Source: Actinomycetospora endophytica (lineage in GTDB: Bacteria > Actinomycetota > Actinomycetes > Mycobacteriales > Pseudonocardiaceae). Taken from it: DNA of 64,000 nucleotides. The stretch covers positions 496,001 to 560,000 of the forward strand of contig NZ_JAJNDB010000005.1 in NCBI RefSeq assembly GCF_021026375.1, given 5' to 3'. Below are positions 1 to 8,633 of this stretch, one piece after another (position 1 is the stretch's first letter; every line of letters starts with the position of its first letter). The translations under genes were made by a program, and so were the position numbers. Under the pieces are notes generated by a model. That model did not search any database. It was not told where the DNA came from and saw only the letters and a list, made by a program, of their open reading frames with translations.

Positions 1-338
1 CGGTGCACCGTCTCGGGGATCTTGCCCGGCTCGGGCAGCGGCAGCTTCTGCGGCGACGCGTCGGCCAGCAGGACCACGCCGCCCTCGAGGTGCTCGGCCT
101 CGCTCGCCTCGATCACCTCGAGCGTCCCCGAGGCCCAGGTCGCCTTCGAGACGAGGTGCCAGGGCACGTGGTGGTCGTCGATCCAGAGCCCGCGGTCGGT
201 GGCGAGCACGACCTCGCCGCGTCGGGTCCGGGAGTCGGCCAGCACCCGCTCGTCGGGCTGCAGCGTGCCGGTGAACCCCTCGGGCGTGATCTCCCGGCCG
301 GTGAGCAGCGCCGCGAGCCGGCCGGTCAGGCCGACCAC
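1..338 (-). CDS. Hypothetical protein, partial, coupled to dnaG
   Basis: This reading frame opens at a GTG (336-338) that overlaps the dnaG stop codon and runs off the left edge after about 112 codons. The visible protein begins MVGLTGRLAALLTGREITP and continues with short hydrophobic strands (GEVVLATDRGLWI, HLVSKATWASGTLEVIE). That pattern is reminiscent of bacterial PH-like domains, but I cannot name the family. The overlap with dnaG implies translational coupling on one mRNA. The frame stays open and its codon use matches the neighbours, which supports a real gene. The product is unknown and the C-terminus lies outside the window. Confidence 0.65.
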   Translation of the reverse strand, partial: MVGLTGRLAALLTGREITPEGFTGTLQPDERVLADSRTRRGEVVLATDRGLWIDDHHVPWHLVSKATWASGTLEVIEASEAEHLEGGVVLLADASPQKLPLPEPGKIPETVH

Positions 339-2248
339 TGGCCGCCGATCGCCTGGTCGCGCAGCGCCTTCTTGTACTGCTCGAGCGCGACGAGGTCGCC
401 GAAGAGCTCGTGGTACTCGTCGGCGTCGGTGACCGGCGAGATCCGCTGCAGCCGCGACTTGATCTCGGCGACCTGCCGCTCGACCAGCGCCCCCTGCAAC
501 GCGGTGAGCATCGAGGAGACGTAGCGGGCGTCGTCGGCCTCGCGCGACTGCATCGGCTCGACCGCGAGCTCCGCCACCAGCCGGCCGTACCCGGGCGGGG
601 TCACCTGCTCGGTCACCACCGACACCCAGCCCGACCCGGAGTGGCCGCTCGACGTCCCGCCCGCGGCGAGGATCGCGCGGTGCACCGCCAGGTAGCCGTC
701 GTGGCTGAAGGCGTCCTCGGGCAGCGTGTCGTAGACCGGCCCGGCGAGCCCCGGGACCTGCAGGGCCGCCTTGAGCACCTCGCGCTGCACGCGCAGCCGC
801 GGGTCGTCCCGGGCGGGCATCGAGGGGCCCTCCGGCGAACCACCGGACGACGGCGCGACCGGCCGCACCTGCCGTCGTCGGGACCCTTGCTGGCGAGCGT
901 CCGCGGGCCGGCCCGCCGTCTCGCGCACCCGGCGCACGACCTGCGCCTCGTCCGCCCACCCGGTCCAGCCGGCGAGGCGGCGGGCGTAGCCGTCGCGCAG
1001 GTCGTCGCGGCGGATCTGGGCGACGAGCGGGACGCAGCGCTGCAGCGCGGCGGTCTGGCCCTCGACGGTGCCGAGGTCGTGGTCGTCGAGGATCGAGCGG
1101 ATCGCGAAGGTGAACAGCGGCGAGCGCTGGGCCACGAGGTCGCGCACCGCGACGTCGCCTCGGGCCTGGCGCAGCTCGCACGGGTCCATGCCCTCGGGCG
1201 CGGTCGCGATGTAGGTCTGCGCGGAGAACTGCTGGTCGCCGTCGAAGGCCTTGAGCGCCGCGGCCTGGCCCGCCGCGTCGCCGTCGAAGACGTAGATGAC
1301 CTCGCCGCGGTCGAACGAGTCGTCCATGAGCAGGCGGCGCAGCACCGCGACGTGCTCGTCCCCGAACGCGGTGCCGCAGCTCGCGACGGCCGTCGGGACG
1401 CCCGCGAGGTGCATCGCCATGACGTCGGTGTAGCCCTCGACGATGACCGCCTGGCGGGTCTTCGCGATCTCCCGCTTGGCCTTGTCGAGCCCGAAGAGCA
1501 CCTTCGACTTGTGGTAGACGGGCGTCTCGGGGGTGTTGAGGTACTTGGCCTCGATGCGGTCGTCGTCGAACAGCCGCCGCGCGCCGAACCCGACGACGTC
1601 GCCGCCCAGGTCCCGGATCGGCCACAGCAGCCGGCGCTGGAACCGGTCGCGGTGGCCCCGCTGGCCGGGGACCGAGAGCCCGGCCTTCTCCAGCTCGTCG
1701 AGGGTGAAGCCCTGGGCGAGGAGGTGCTTGGTCAGCTTCTCCCAGCCGCCGGGCGCGAAGCCGCAGCCGAACGACTCGGCGGCCGCCTGGTCGAACCCGC
1801 GCTCGGCGAGGAACTGCCGCGCGGTGTTGGCCTCACCGGGCTTGGCCAGCTCGGCGGCGTAGAACTCGGCGGCGAGCTTGTTGGCGGCCAGGAGCCGCGA
1901 GCGGGTGCCGCGGTCGCGCTGGACGCTCGACCCGCCGCCCTCGTAGGTCAGCCGGAACCCGACGCGGTCGGCCAGCTTCTCGACGGCCTCGACGAACCCC
2001 AGCTGGTCGATCTGCATGAGGAAGTCGATGACGCTGCCGTGCGCCCCGCAGCCGAAGCAGTGGTACGTGCCGTGGCTGGGGCGGACGTTGAACGACGGCG
2101 ACTTCTCGTCGTGGAACGGGCAGAGCCCCTTCATCGAGCCCGGGCCGGCGGGGCGCAGCGCCACGTAGTCGCCGACCACCTCGTCGACCCGGTTCCGGTC
2201 GCGCACCTCCGCGATGTCGGAGTCCCGGATCCGTCCCGCCACGGGCAT
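326..2248 (-). CDS. dnaG: DNA primase DnaG
   Basis: DnaG synthesises RNA primers at the replication fork with DnaB helicase. The 640-residue protein has the usual three parts. The CHC2 zinc finger lies at residues 43-67 (C43, H46, C64, C67). The Toprim catalytic core carries EGYTD (E271) and FDGDAAG (D322, D324). A C-terminal region for helicase interaction follows. The start MPVAGRIRDSDI aligns with typical actinobacterial DnaG N-termini. Next to dgt, GlyRS and uppS further along, it belongs to the conserved block seen around Rv2343c in mycobacteria. Here 16 kb of other genes separate it from dgt, whereas I recall the two being adjacent in M. tuberculosis. Confidence 0.97.
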   Translation of the reverse strand: MPVAGRIRDSDIAEVRDRNRVDEVVGDYVALRPAGPGSMKGLCPFHDEKSPSFNVRPSHGTYHCFGCGAHGSVIDFLMQIDQLGFVEAVEKLADRVGFRLTYEGGGSSVQRDRGTRSRLLAANKLAAEFYAAELAKPGEANTARQFLAERGFDQAAAESFGCGFAPGGWEKLTKHLLAQGFTLDELEKAGLSVPGQRGHRDRFQRRLLWPIRDLGGDVVGFGARRLFDDDRIEAKYLNTPETPVYHKSKVLFGLDKAKREIAKTRQAVIVEGYTDVMAMHLAGVPTAVASCGTAFGDEHVAVLRRLLMDDSFDRGEVIYVFDGDAAGQAAALKAFDGDQQFSAQTYIATAPEGMDPCELRQARGDVAVRDLVAQRSPLFTFAIRSILDDHDLGTVEGQTAALQRCVPLVAQIRRDDLRDGYARRLAGWTGWADEAQVVRRVRETAGRPADARQQGSRRRQVRPVAPSSGGSPEGPSMPARDDPRLRVQREVLKAALQVPGLAGPVYDTLPEDAFSHDGYLAVHRAILAAGGTSSGHSGSGWVSVVTEQVTPPGYGRLVAELAVEPMQSREADDARYVSSMLTALQGALVERQVAEIKSRLQRISPVTDADEYHELFGDLVALEQYKKALRDQAIGGQWSA

Positions 2249-2368
2249 GAGTTTACGACGCCGGGTGTGGGCGCCGGGGGTGCGTGCGGCAAGTCGGCCG
2301 ACAAGGAGTGATCAACGGGCACCTGTCGGGCTCGCCCTCGCTCGTCGAGCCACCCAGATACCCGGTGA

Positions 2369-3565
2369 TCATGCTCCGGGGTGGGCCGTGAGGACGTCCT
2401 CGATCGCGGCGAGCGTGGCTTCCGGCTGCTCGAGATGCGGCAGGTGGCCGGCCTTCTCGATGACGGTGAACGGGGCGTGGAGGGCGTCCGCGTAGGCCTT
2501 GCCGTACCCGACGTCGACGATCCCGTCCGCCTCGCCCCAGAGGACCGCGGCCGGGACGTTGATGCTCGAGAGGCGCCCCAGCAGCGTCGGGTCCTCCATG
2601 TACGGGTCGCCCGCGTAGTCGGCGAACACCGCCGCGTTGGCGGCCATGGCCTCCTGGCGCTCGGCGGGCAGCGTCGTCGGGTCGAGGCGGAAGCGGTCCG
2701 GGTCGGCGTAGGAATAGTCGGCGATGCGGTCGATCGTCAGCCCCGAGATGTCGGTGATCGGGTGATCGGGCACCTCGATGCCGACCGCGTTGACGAGGAC
2801 GAGACCGGCGAGGCCGGCCGTGGAGTCCTGCAGCGCCATCTCCGCGGCGATCCAGCCACCGACCGAACTGCCGACGACGACGACGTCGTGCAGGTCCTGC
2901 TCGGCGAGGACGTCGAGGTAGCGGCGGGCGATGTCGGCGACGGTGCGGCAGTCGTCGGGACGCGGGGTGCCCTCGAAGCCGGGGATCGTCGGGGTGAGGA
3001 CGCGGTGGTCGGCGGCCAGGGCGGCCGAGAGCCCGAGCACCGAGGCCGGGCCACCGCCGCCGTGCAGCACCATGACGGGGCTGCCGGAGCCGCGGTCGTC
3101 GAGCGCGGGGGCGTACTCCGTCGAGGGCGTCGTGGCGTAGCGGGCCATCACGCCGGTGACGTTCTCGGCGGTCATCGCTCCGCCGCCCTCGACCATGGCG
3201 CGCAGGTCGCGGAAGTACTGCACGTAGAGGTCGGGCGTGAACGTGTTGAGCAGGACCGCGGGCTCGTCACCGGGGTTCGCGAAGGTGTGCGGGGCGCCGG
3301 GCGGGACCATGACGAGCGAGCCCGCCGACGCGTCGTGGACGTCGGTCCCGACGGTGAACCGGGCCGTGCCGGAGACGACGTAGAAGCCCTCGTCGTGCTG
3401 GGCGTGACGGTGCTGGGGCGGGCCGTCGGTGTGCGGCGCGATGGTGATCTCGCCGATCCCGAGACGGTGCCCGGTGGTGGAGCCGTCCTCGAGGATCCGC
3501 ATGGTCACCGCGCCGCCGACCATGACCTCGCCGTCCTGCGCTCCGACGATCGACACCAGGGTCAT
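2369..3565 (-). CDS. Cupin / alpha-beta hydrolase fusion protein
   Basis: This is a two-domain enzyme of 398 residues. Residues about 15-115 form a cupin barrel with the metal-ligand pattern H52xH54, E59 and H93. Residues about 155-395 form an alpha/beta hydrolase with oxyanion motif HGGGG (169-173), nucleophile S234 in GSSVGG, acid D347 (GEADG) and catalytic H374 (AGHLPHLEQ). The start at 3565 is chosen because AGGAGG lies just upstream. An in-frame ATG 14 codons earlier lacks a ribosome binding site and lies in the operator region. The substrate is unknown. A divergent TetR gene 117 bp away probably controls it. Cupin and hydrolase are more often separate proteins, so a two-step reaction on one compound is possible but only inferred. 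Confidence 0.85.
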   Translation of the reverse strand: MTLVSIVGAQDGEVMVGGAVTMRILEDGSTTGHRLGIGEITIAPHTDGPPQHRHAQHDEGFYVVSGTARFTVGTDVHDASAGSLVMVPPGAPHTFANPGDEPAVLLNTFTPDLYVQYFRDLRAMVEGGGAMTAENVTGVMARYATTPSTEYAPALDDRGSGSPVMVLHGGGGPASVLGLSAALAADHRVLTPTIPGFEGTPRPDDCRTVADIARRYLDVLAEQDLHDVVVVGSSVGGWIAAEMALQDSTAGLAGLVLVNAVGIEVPDHPITDISGLTIDRIADYSYADPDRFRLDPTTLPAERQEAMAANAAVFADYAGDPYMEDPTLLGRLSSINVPAAVLWGEADGIVDVGYGKAYADALHAPFTVIEKAGHLPHLEQPEATLAAIEDVLTAHPGA

Positions 3566-3589
3566 CGTGACCCCTCCTCGCTGCGCTTT

Positions 3590-3654
3590 GTGAGAGTGTG
3601 CTGTCACGAAGGACGGTAGTCGCGTCCGGCATCTTCGTGCAAGTAAACTCTCAC
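3590..3654. promoter_or_regulatory. Paired inverted operator-like sites between TetR and the fusion gene
   Basis: A 22-bp sequence at 3590-3611 beginning GTGAGAGT and ending CACGAAG recurs in inverted orientation at 3633-3654, with 18 of 22 positions identical. The two copies sit symmetrically between the divergent start codons, where a TetR dimer would be expected to bind to repress both genes. No binding data are available. Confidence 0.6.
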
Positions 3655-3681
3655 GACGAGGGTCGTATCTCAGGAGGCACG

Positions 3682-4236
3682 ATGGTGGGGCGGGTCAAGC
3701 AGAAGGAGCGCACGCGGCGGGCGATCGCCGAGGCCGCGCGGGCACTCGTGGAGGCCGGCGGCGAGGTGACGATGCCCGCCGTCGCCTCCCGGGCCGGCGT
3801 CTCGGAGGCCACCGCGTACCGGTACTTCCCCGACCTGGTGACGCTGCTGCGCGACGCGGTCCAGGACACCTGGCCGACGCCGGACGATCTGCTGGGGGCG
3901 GAGCTGGCCGGGGTCGACGACGTGGGCGAGCGGGTCGCCCGGGCGGCGCGGGTCTTCTGCGGGCGCACGCTGCGCCACGAGCGGGCGGTGCGGGCGATCG
4001 TGGCGGCGTCGCTGACCGGGGCGAGCGAGAAGCGCCCGGCGCACCGCTTCGAGGTGATCGACTATGCGTTGGGGCCGGTTCCGGACGGCACGGCCAAGGA
4101 GGCGACGGTGCGCGCGCTCGCGGTGGTGATCAGCGCCGAGGCGTTGTTCACGCTGCTCGACCTGTGCGGGTTGGCCCCCGAGGAGGCGACGGAGAGTCTG
4201 GTGGAGACGGCTCAGAGGTGCGCTACGCGCCTGTGA
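3682..4236 (+). CDS. TetR-family transcriptional regulator
   Basis: The 184-residue protein has an N-terminal helix-turn-helix (MPAVASRAGVSEATAYRYFP, about residues 30-52) followed by a helical ligand-binding region, the normal TetR layout. The ATG at 3682 is preceded by AGGAGG. Upstream in-frame codons run back to 3598 but overlap the operator region. It probably represses the divergent cupin/hydrolase gene and itself through the inverted sites between them; the ligand is unknown. Its last codons and TGA stop (4234-4236) lie inside the palindromic repeat at 4217-4287, so the C-terminal residues are encoded by the repeat. Confidence 0.9.
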   Translation: MVGRVKQKERTRRAIAEAARALVEAGGEVTMPAVASRAGVSEATAYRYFPDLVTLLRDAVQDTWPTPDDLLGAELAGVDDVGERVARAARVFCGRTLRHERAVRAIVAASLTGASEKRPAHRFEVIDYALGPVPDGTAKEATVRALAVVISAEALFTLLDLCGLAPEEATESLVETAQRCATRL

Positions 4237-4287
4237 GCAGTAATTGACGCTATGGCATCAATTAGTGCTCACGAGCCGAAGGCACCC
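4217..4287. repeat. Stop-bearing palindromic repeat, copy 1
   Basis: The core hairpin pairs 4233-4250 with 4255-4272 (16 of 18 positions, one of the two exceptions a G-T wobble) around a TATG loop. Outer arms are GGTGCGC on the left and GGCACC on the right. The TGA of the TetR gene (4234-4236) and the TGA of the convergent thioesterase gene (4269-4271) lie in the two stems. It probably acts as a bidirectional terminator. Confidence 0.85.
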
Positions 4288-4616
4288 CGGTCGACGACGA
4301 CCCGGTCGATCTCGCCCTCGCCCGCGACGTCCCCGTTGCCGTCGACGGCGCGCACGGTGAACGTCATCCGGCCCTTGTCGTCGGGCCCGGCGGAGACCTC
4401 GGCGGTGCACCCGAGGGTGCCGCCCACCGGGGTCGGCTTGCGGTGCTTGACGCGGACCGCCGTCCCGACGGTCGTGCGACCGTCGGCGAGCAGCGGCGCG
4501 GCGGTGGCCACCGTCGCGGCCTCCAGCCAGGCCACGAGGCGCGGGGTGCCCAGCACCGCCACGTCGCCGCTGCCCAGCGCGATGGCGGTGTCCTCGTCGG
4601 TCACGTCATGGATCAT
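4269..4616 (-). CDS. FlK-like hotdog-fold thioesterase
   Basis: The 115-residue protein has the short hotdog pattern of the fluoroacetyl-CoA thioesterase-like family: GTPRLVAWLEAAT (about 23-35), GTAVRVKHRKPTPVG and a C-terminal strand series ending EGEIDRVVVD. It would hydrolyse a small acyl-CoA. It lies last in the predicted 2-hydroxyisobutyrate cluster, behind a hairpin, and may recycle CoA from a dead-end or formyl/acyl intermediate; that role is inference. The ribosome binding site is weak. Its stop codon is supplied by the palindromic repeat it shares with the convergent TetR gene. Confidence 0.75.
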   Translation of the reverse strand: MIHDVTDEDTAIALGSGDVAVLGTPRLVAWLEAATVATAAPLLADGRTTVGTAVRVKHRKPTPVGGTLGCTAEVSAGPDDKGRMTFTVRAVDGNGDVAGEGEIDRVVVDRGAFGS

Positions 4617-4634
4617 CGCGGCGATCCTAGAGCA

Positions 4635-4707
4635 GGTGCACCGGAGCGCTCGTGAGCACTAACTGTCGCTCGGGCGACAATTAGTGCTCACGAGCGCGAA
4701 GCGCACC
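4635..4707. repeat. Stop-bearing palindromic repeat, copy 2
   Basis: The stem pairs 4652-4669 with 4674-4691 (17 of 18, the exception a wobble) around a TCGG loop. Outer arms GGTGCAC and GCGCACC extend it. The right end abuts the TAG stop (4707-4709) of the GMC oxidoreductase gene. It separates that gene from the thioesterase gene and probably terminates or attenuates transcription. Confidence 0.85.
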
Positions 4708-6359
4708 TACATCGAGGGCGCATCCGTGTTGCTCGGCGTCGTCTTCTGCGACGTGATGTCGTGGAAGTTCCGCGTGATGTACTCGGCGGACCGACAGGCG
4801 AGCGCCCCGATCGTGGAGGTCGGGTTCACCGCACCACCGGTCGTGAGGGTGCTGCCGTCGACCACGAACAGGTTGGGCAGATCCCAGGTCTGGCACCACT
4901 TGTTGAGCACCGAGTCACCGGGGTTGTTGCCCATCCGGCAGGTGCCCATGAGGTGCCAGGCCGGCGGCGGGTAGAGCACGCCCGTGTCGTTGGTCTCGGT
5001 CGCCCCGACCGCGCGCGTGGCCTCGAAGATCTTCTCGATACCGTACTTCGAGAGTGCGATGTCGTTGGGGTGCAGTTCGTAGTTCACGTGCGCGGCCGGC
5101 AGGCCCGACGAGTCCTTGACGCTCGGGTCGAGCGTCACCGCGTTGGTCTCCACGGGCAGGTCCTCGCCGAACATGAACACCATGAGGTGGTTCGCGAAGT
5201 GACCGTCGAAGAAGTCGCGATGCTTCTCGCCCCACGGCGCGGTGTAGCCGGTGTGGGTGCCCATCGCGGCGTAGGCCGGTCCGAACGAGCGCGCCACCTG
5301 CATACCGAAACCGTTGACGAATCCGCGGCTCATGTCCGTGTGATAGAACTCGTGCGAGTACAGCGGCGCACCGAACGAGCCCTTGAAGCCCTCGATCGGC
5401 TCGTCGAACCACGAGTCGCAGAACGCGAACACGTGGTGCATCAGGTACTTCCCGACGATCCCGTTCGAGTTCGCAAGCCCGTTCTCGTGCCCCTTCTGCG
5501 CGCTCTGCAGGAGCAGGCGCGGGGACCCGATGCCGTTGGCCGCGAGGATCACGATCTTCGCGCGGACCTCGTGCCGCTCACCGGTGTTGCGGTCGATGTA
5601 GGTGGCGCCGGTCGCCTTGCCGTTCTCGGCGTTGATCGTCTCGACGCGCGCCATGGTGCGCAGGTCCGCGCCGTACCGGATGGCGTAGGGCCAGTGGGCG
5701 TTGGCCGGGGTGGACAGCGATCCGGTCGGGCTGCCGGAGAGCTCGTTGCCCATCGCCTGGTCGGCCTCGCGGTTCTCCCGCGGGACGGTGATGACCGCGT
5801 TGTCCGACGGCCACCAGTGCCAGCCCAGGTCCTTGGAGGCCTTGGCGTACTTGAGCCCGAGCTTGCCGGGCAGCACCTCCGGGTCGCGGACGGCCTGCTT
5901 GCGATCCGGGTAGGACGGGTCACCGATCCGGCCGGAGATGCCGTAGATCTCGTCGTTCTCGTCGTAGAACGGAGCGAGGTCCTCGTAGGAGATGGGCCAG
6001 TCGATCGTGCCCTCGAGGCCGTGCTCGGTGCCCTTGCGGAAGTCGACCGGCTTGTAGCGCGGCCAGTGGCCGGCGTAGTGCACCGTCGAACCGCCGACGT
6101 TGTTCATCATGTACGGCGTCGTGGTGCCGGTGACCGGATAGTCCTCGGGCAGCTGGCGGACGTTCGGGTCGTAGGCCCAGCCGCGCTGCTTCTCGAGCTC
6201 CCACTCGTCGTGGTAGTGCGGGTGGTCGGTCGGCTTGACCCACGGGCCCTGCTCCAGGCAGATCACCCGCATGCCGGCCTTGGCCAGCTTGAGCGCGTTG
6301 CCCGCACCGCCCGGGCCCGCGCCGATGATCAGGACGTCGGTCTCCTCGTACGTGGCCAT
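4707..6359 (-). CDS. GMC oxidoreductase, probable 2-methyl-1,2-propanediol dehydrogenase
   Basis: The 550-residue flavoprotein has the FAD dinucleotide fold GAGPGG (13-18), the substrate-loop region MMNNVGGSTVHYAGHWPRY, and the C-terminal GMC signature HLMGTCRMG with H469 and N512 (NPTSTIG) as likely catalytic pair. It is of the gluconate-2-dehydrogenase flavoprotein type and oxidises an alcohol to an aldehyde. AGGAG precedes the ATG, and the companion subunit gene ends 10 bp upstream. The order aldehyde dehydrogenase, small gene, GMC gene is the order I recall for mpdC-orf1-mpdB in Mycolicibacterium austroafricanum, where MpdB oxidises 2-methyl-1,2-propanediol. The substrate assignment is by context. 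Confidence 0.8.
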   Translation of the reverse strand: MATYEETDVLIIGAGPGGAGNALKLAKAGMRVICLEQGPWVKPTDHPHYHDEWELEKQRGWAYDPNVRQLPEDYPVTGTTTPYMMNNVGGSTVHYAGHWPRYKPVDFRKGTEHGLEGTIDWPISYEDLAPFYDENDEIYGISGRIGDPSYPDRKQAVRDPEVLPGKLGLKYAKASKDLGWHWWPSDNAVITVPRENREADQAMGNELSGSPTGSLSTPANAHWPYAIRYGADLRTMARVETINAENGKATGATYIDRNTGERHEVRAKIVILAANGIGSPRLLLQSAQKGHENGLANSNGIVGKYLMHHVFAFCDSWFDEPIEGFKGSFGAPLYSHEFYHTDMSRGFVNGFGMQVARSFGPAYAAMGTHTGYTAPWGEKHRDFFDGHFANHLMVFMFGEDLPVETNAVTLDPSVKDSSGLPAAHVNYELHPNDIALSKYGIEKIFEATRAVGATETNDTGVLYPPPAWHLMGTCRMGNNPGDSVLNKWCQTWDLPNLFVVDGSTLTTGGAVNPTSTIGALACRSAEYITRNFHDITSQKTTPSNTDAPSM

Positions 6360-6369
6360 GGTGCGCTCC

Positions 6370-7011
6370 TCACTTCTTCCAGGACAGCTGGGACAGGTCG
6401 ACGCGGACGACGTCCTCGGTCTCGAGGTAGGAACCGTTCTCCTGCGCCTGCGTCAGCAGTTCCTCGTCCCAGGGCTCCGTGGTCTGCAGGTAGCCGTACG
6501 GCAGCGGCGGGCCGTGGTAGTCGCGGCCGGCCGGGAGGTTGCGGTTGATCGCCTGCGTGACGACCGGCCGCGAGTAGTAGCCGTAGTAGACGAGCGCCCG
6601 CAGCTGCTCGAACAGCGGGTCCTCGGCCTTCTCGAGCGCCGCGATCGCCTCGGCGCGGCCCGTGGCGTCCGCGCTCACGAACGACTGTCCGAGCCGGTCG
6701 AGGCCGGCCTTGAACTCGTCCTCGCTGGCGAACGGGAAGTGCTTGTTCTGGTAGCCGCTCGGGGTGACGTAGCGGCCCACGAACGTCACGAGGTCGAGCT
6801 CGCTCGCCGTCGGCCAGTTCGGGTTCGGCGGGATGATCGTGTCGGCGGCCGCATTGATGACGGCAGCCTGCGGCTCGCTGAAGCGGATCGGGTTCTGCAG
6901 CCCGCCGAGACGCGGGCGGCCGGACTCGAAGTAGCCGCCCGCCTGACCCGGCGTCGCGGAGGTCTCCGGGGCGCCGAACGGTGCGGGCTTCTCTCCCAGG
7001 GCGTTGTTCAT
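6370..7011 (-). CDS. Gluconate 2-dehydrogenase subunit 3 family protein
   Basis: The 213-residue protein resembles the small subunit partner of GMC dehydrogenases (QAAVINAAADTIIPPNPNWP, then FPFASEDEFKAGLDRLGQ). It probably binds and stabilises the flavoprotein encoded 10 bp downstream. The start MNNALGEKPAPF is chosen because GGAGGAG precedes it; longer in-frame starts read through the intergenic hairpin. No Tat or Sec signal is visible, unlike many members of the family, so this complex looks cytoplasmic. In the mpd comparison it would correspond to orf1. Confidence 0.8.
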   Translation of the reverse strand: MNNALGEKPAPFGAPETSATPGQAGGYFESGRPRLGGLQNPIRFSEPQAAVINAAADTIIPPNPNWPTASELDLVTFVGRYVTPSGYQNKHFPFASEDEFKAGLDRLGQSFVSADATGRAEAIAALEKAEDPLFEQLRALVYYGYYSRPVVTQAINRNLPAGRDYHGPPLPYGYLQTTEPWDEELLTQAQENGSYLETEDVVRVDLSQLSWKK

Positions 7012-7038
7012 CGGTCTAGGTCTCCTCCTTCGTCGGAG

Positions 7039-7088
7039 CCCATGTGAACGAATGTGGTCGTCATGGCGACCACATCCGTTCACATGGG
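7039..7088. terminator. 22-bp stem hairpin after the aldehyde dehydrogenase gene
   Basis: Arms 7039-7060 and 7067-7088 match at 21 of 22 positions around a six-base loop (TCATGG). It begins seven bases past the aldehyde dehydrogenase stop and lies upstream of the subunit gene. No T-tract follows. It could terminate partially or protect the upstream mRNA end. Confidence 0.75.
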
Positions 7089-7095
7089 CGAAGCC

Positions 7096-8601
7096 CTACA
7101 GCGGGGCGCCGGCCCAGTCGGTGGCCGCACGCAAGGGGTCGAGGTTGATCGCGACGTGCTTGACCTGCGTGTAGTTGTGGACGGCCTCCAGGCCCTCGTC
7201 CCGACCGGTGCCGCTCTGCTTGTGGCCGCCGTGCGGGGTCATCGGGAGCTCGCCGAACCAGTCGTTGATCATCACGCCGCCGACCTGCAGGCGGCGGGCC
7301 GTCGAGAGCAGCGTCGTGATGTCCTTGCCGAGCAGCACCGCGAACAGGCCGTAGATCGAGTCGTTGACCGCCGCGACCAGCTCGTCCTCGGTCGACCACG
7401 GGTGCACCGACGCGACCGGCCCGAAGATCTCCTCCTTGGCGATGCGCGACGAGTTGTCGACGTCGGTGAAGACCGTCGGCTCGACGAAGTAGCCGCCCTC
7501 GGGCGTCCCCGCGGGGCGTCCGCCGCCGTAGAAGAGGGTCGCCTCGCTCTTGCCGAGCTCGATGTAGGAGTTGACCCGGTCGAACTGCTTCTTCGACACC
7601 AGCGGGCCCATCTGGGTCCCGTCCGCGAACCCGTCGCCCACCTTGGTCTGGTCGAGACGCGCGGTGAGCTTGCCCAGGAACTCGTCCTTGACGTCCGCGT
7701 GCACGAACAGCCGGGTGCCGGCGACGCAGACCTGACCGGTGTGCGAGCAGAAGCCCTGCACCGCGACCTCGACGGCCTCGTCGAGGTCGGCGTCCGGGTA
7801 CACGACCGTCGGCGACTTACCGCCGAGCTCCAGGGTGACCTGCGCGACGTGGTCGGCGGCCAGCTTGGAGATCTGCTTGCCGGTCTCGGTGGAGCCGGTG
7901 AAGGTGATGCCCGCGACGTCGGGGTGCGCGGCCAGCGCCGCGCCCGCCTCGGCGCCGTAGCCGGTGACGACGTTGAACACGCCGTCCGGGAACCCGGCCT
8001 CCTTGACCAGCTCGGCGAACTTCAGCGCCGAGAGCGACGTGTCCTCGGCCGGCTTGACCACGACCGTGTTGCCGAACGCCAGCGCCGGAGCGGTGGACCG
8101 GACCATGATCAGCAGCGGGTAGTTCCACGGGATGATGTGCGCGGTGACGCCGAGCGGCTCGAGCAGCGTGAACGAGAGCTTGTTGCCCGGCACCTCGATG
8201 GTGCGCCCGCCGACCTTGTCGGCGATGCTCGCGAAGTAGTCGAGCCAGATCGGGATCGCGCCGACCAGTTCCTGGGCCTTCGCCAGGTAGTGCCCGGAGT
8301 CGAGGGCCTCGAGGCGGGCCAGCTCGTCGGCGTTCTCGGTGACCTTCTCGGCGAGCGCGCGCAGCAGGGCCGCGCGGCCGAGCGCGTCGGTGAACTGCCA
8401 GTCGACGGCGACCCGCTTCGCCGCGGCCACCGCCTTGTCGACGTCGGCGGAGTCGCCGCGCGGCACCTGGGCGATCGTCTCGCCGGTGTTCGGGTCGACC
8501 GTCGGGAAGGAGCCGCCCGCACCGGCGGCGGTCCACCCGCCGTCGATGAACATCTGGGCGTGCTCGGCCTTGCGGGCCGTCGTGTCGAGCGTCAGGGACA
8601 T
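7096..8601 (-). CDS. Aldehyde dehydrogenase, probable hydroxyisobutyraldehyde dehydrogenase
   Basis: The 501-residue NAD(P)-dependent aldehyde dehydrogenase carries the family residues N160 (PWNYP), GSTETG (236-241), E258 (ELGGKSP) and nucleophile C292 (GQVCVAG). It would oxidise an aldehyde to a carboxylic acid. Placed between the GMC oxidoreductase and the CoA ligase/lyase pair, it fits the MpdC step, 2-hydroxyisobutyraldehyde to 2-hydroxyisobutyrate. GAGGTGG precedes the ATG. It is bounded by a direct-repeat gap upstream and a strong hairpin downstream, so expression may differ from its neighbours. Confidence 0.88.
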   Translation of the reverse strand: MSLTLDTTARKAEHAQMFIDGGWTAAGAGGSFPTVDPNTGETIAQVPRGDSADVDKAVAAAKRVAVDWQFTDALGRAALLRALAEKVTENADELARLEALDSGHYLAKAQELVGAIPIWLDYFASIADKVGGRTIEVPGNKLSFTLLEPLGVTAHIIPWNYPLLIMVRSTAPALAFGNTVVVKPAEDTSLSALKFAELVKEAGFPDGVFNVVTGYGAEAGAALAAHPDVAGITFTGSTETGKQISKLAADHVAQVTLELGGKSPTVVYPDADLDEAVEVAVQGFCSHTGQVCVAGTRLFVHADVKDEFLGKLTARLDQTKVGDGFADGTQMGPLVSKKQFDRVNSYIELGKSEATLFYGGGRPAGTPEGGYFVEPTVFTDVDNSSRIAKEEIFGPVASVHPWSTEDELVAAVNDSIYGLFAVLLGKDITTLLSTARRLQVGGVMINDWFGELPMTPHGGHKQSGTGRDEGLEAVHNYTQVKHVAINLDPLRAATDWAGAPL

Positions 8602-8633
8602 GAGTTCGGTTCCACCTCGCTGTGCTGTCAGGA

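Noticed and set aside
410..2311. 633-codon plus-strand open frame
   Set aside because: It is the antisense shadow of dnaG, whose zinc finger and Toprim motifs are intact. The plus frame has an arginine/valine/leucine-biased composition typical of GC-rich shadows.
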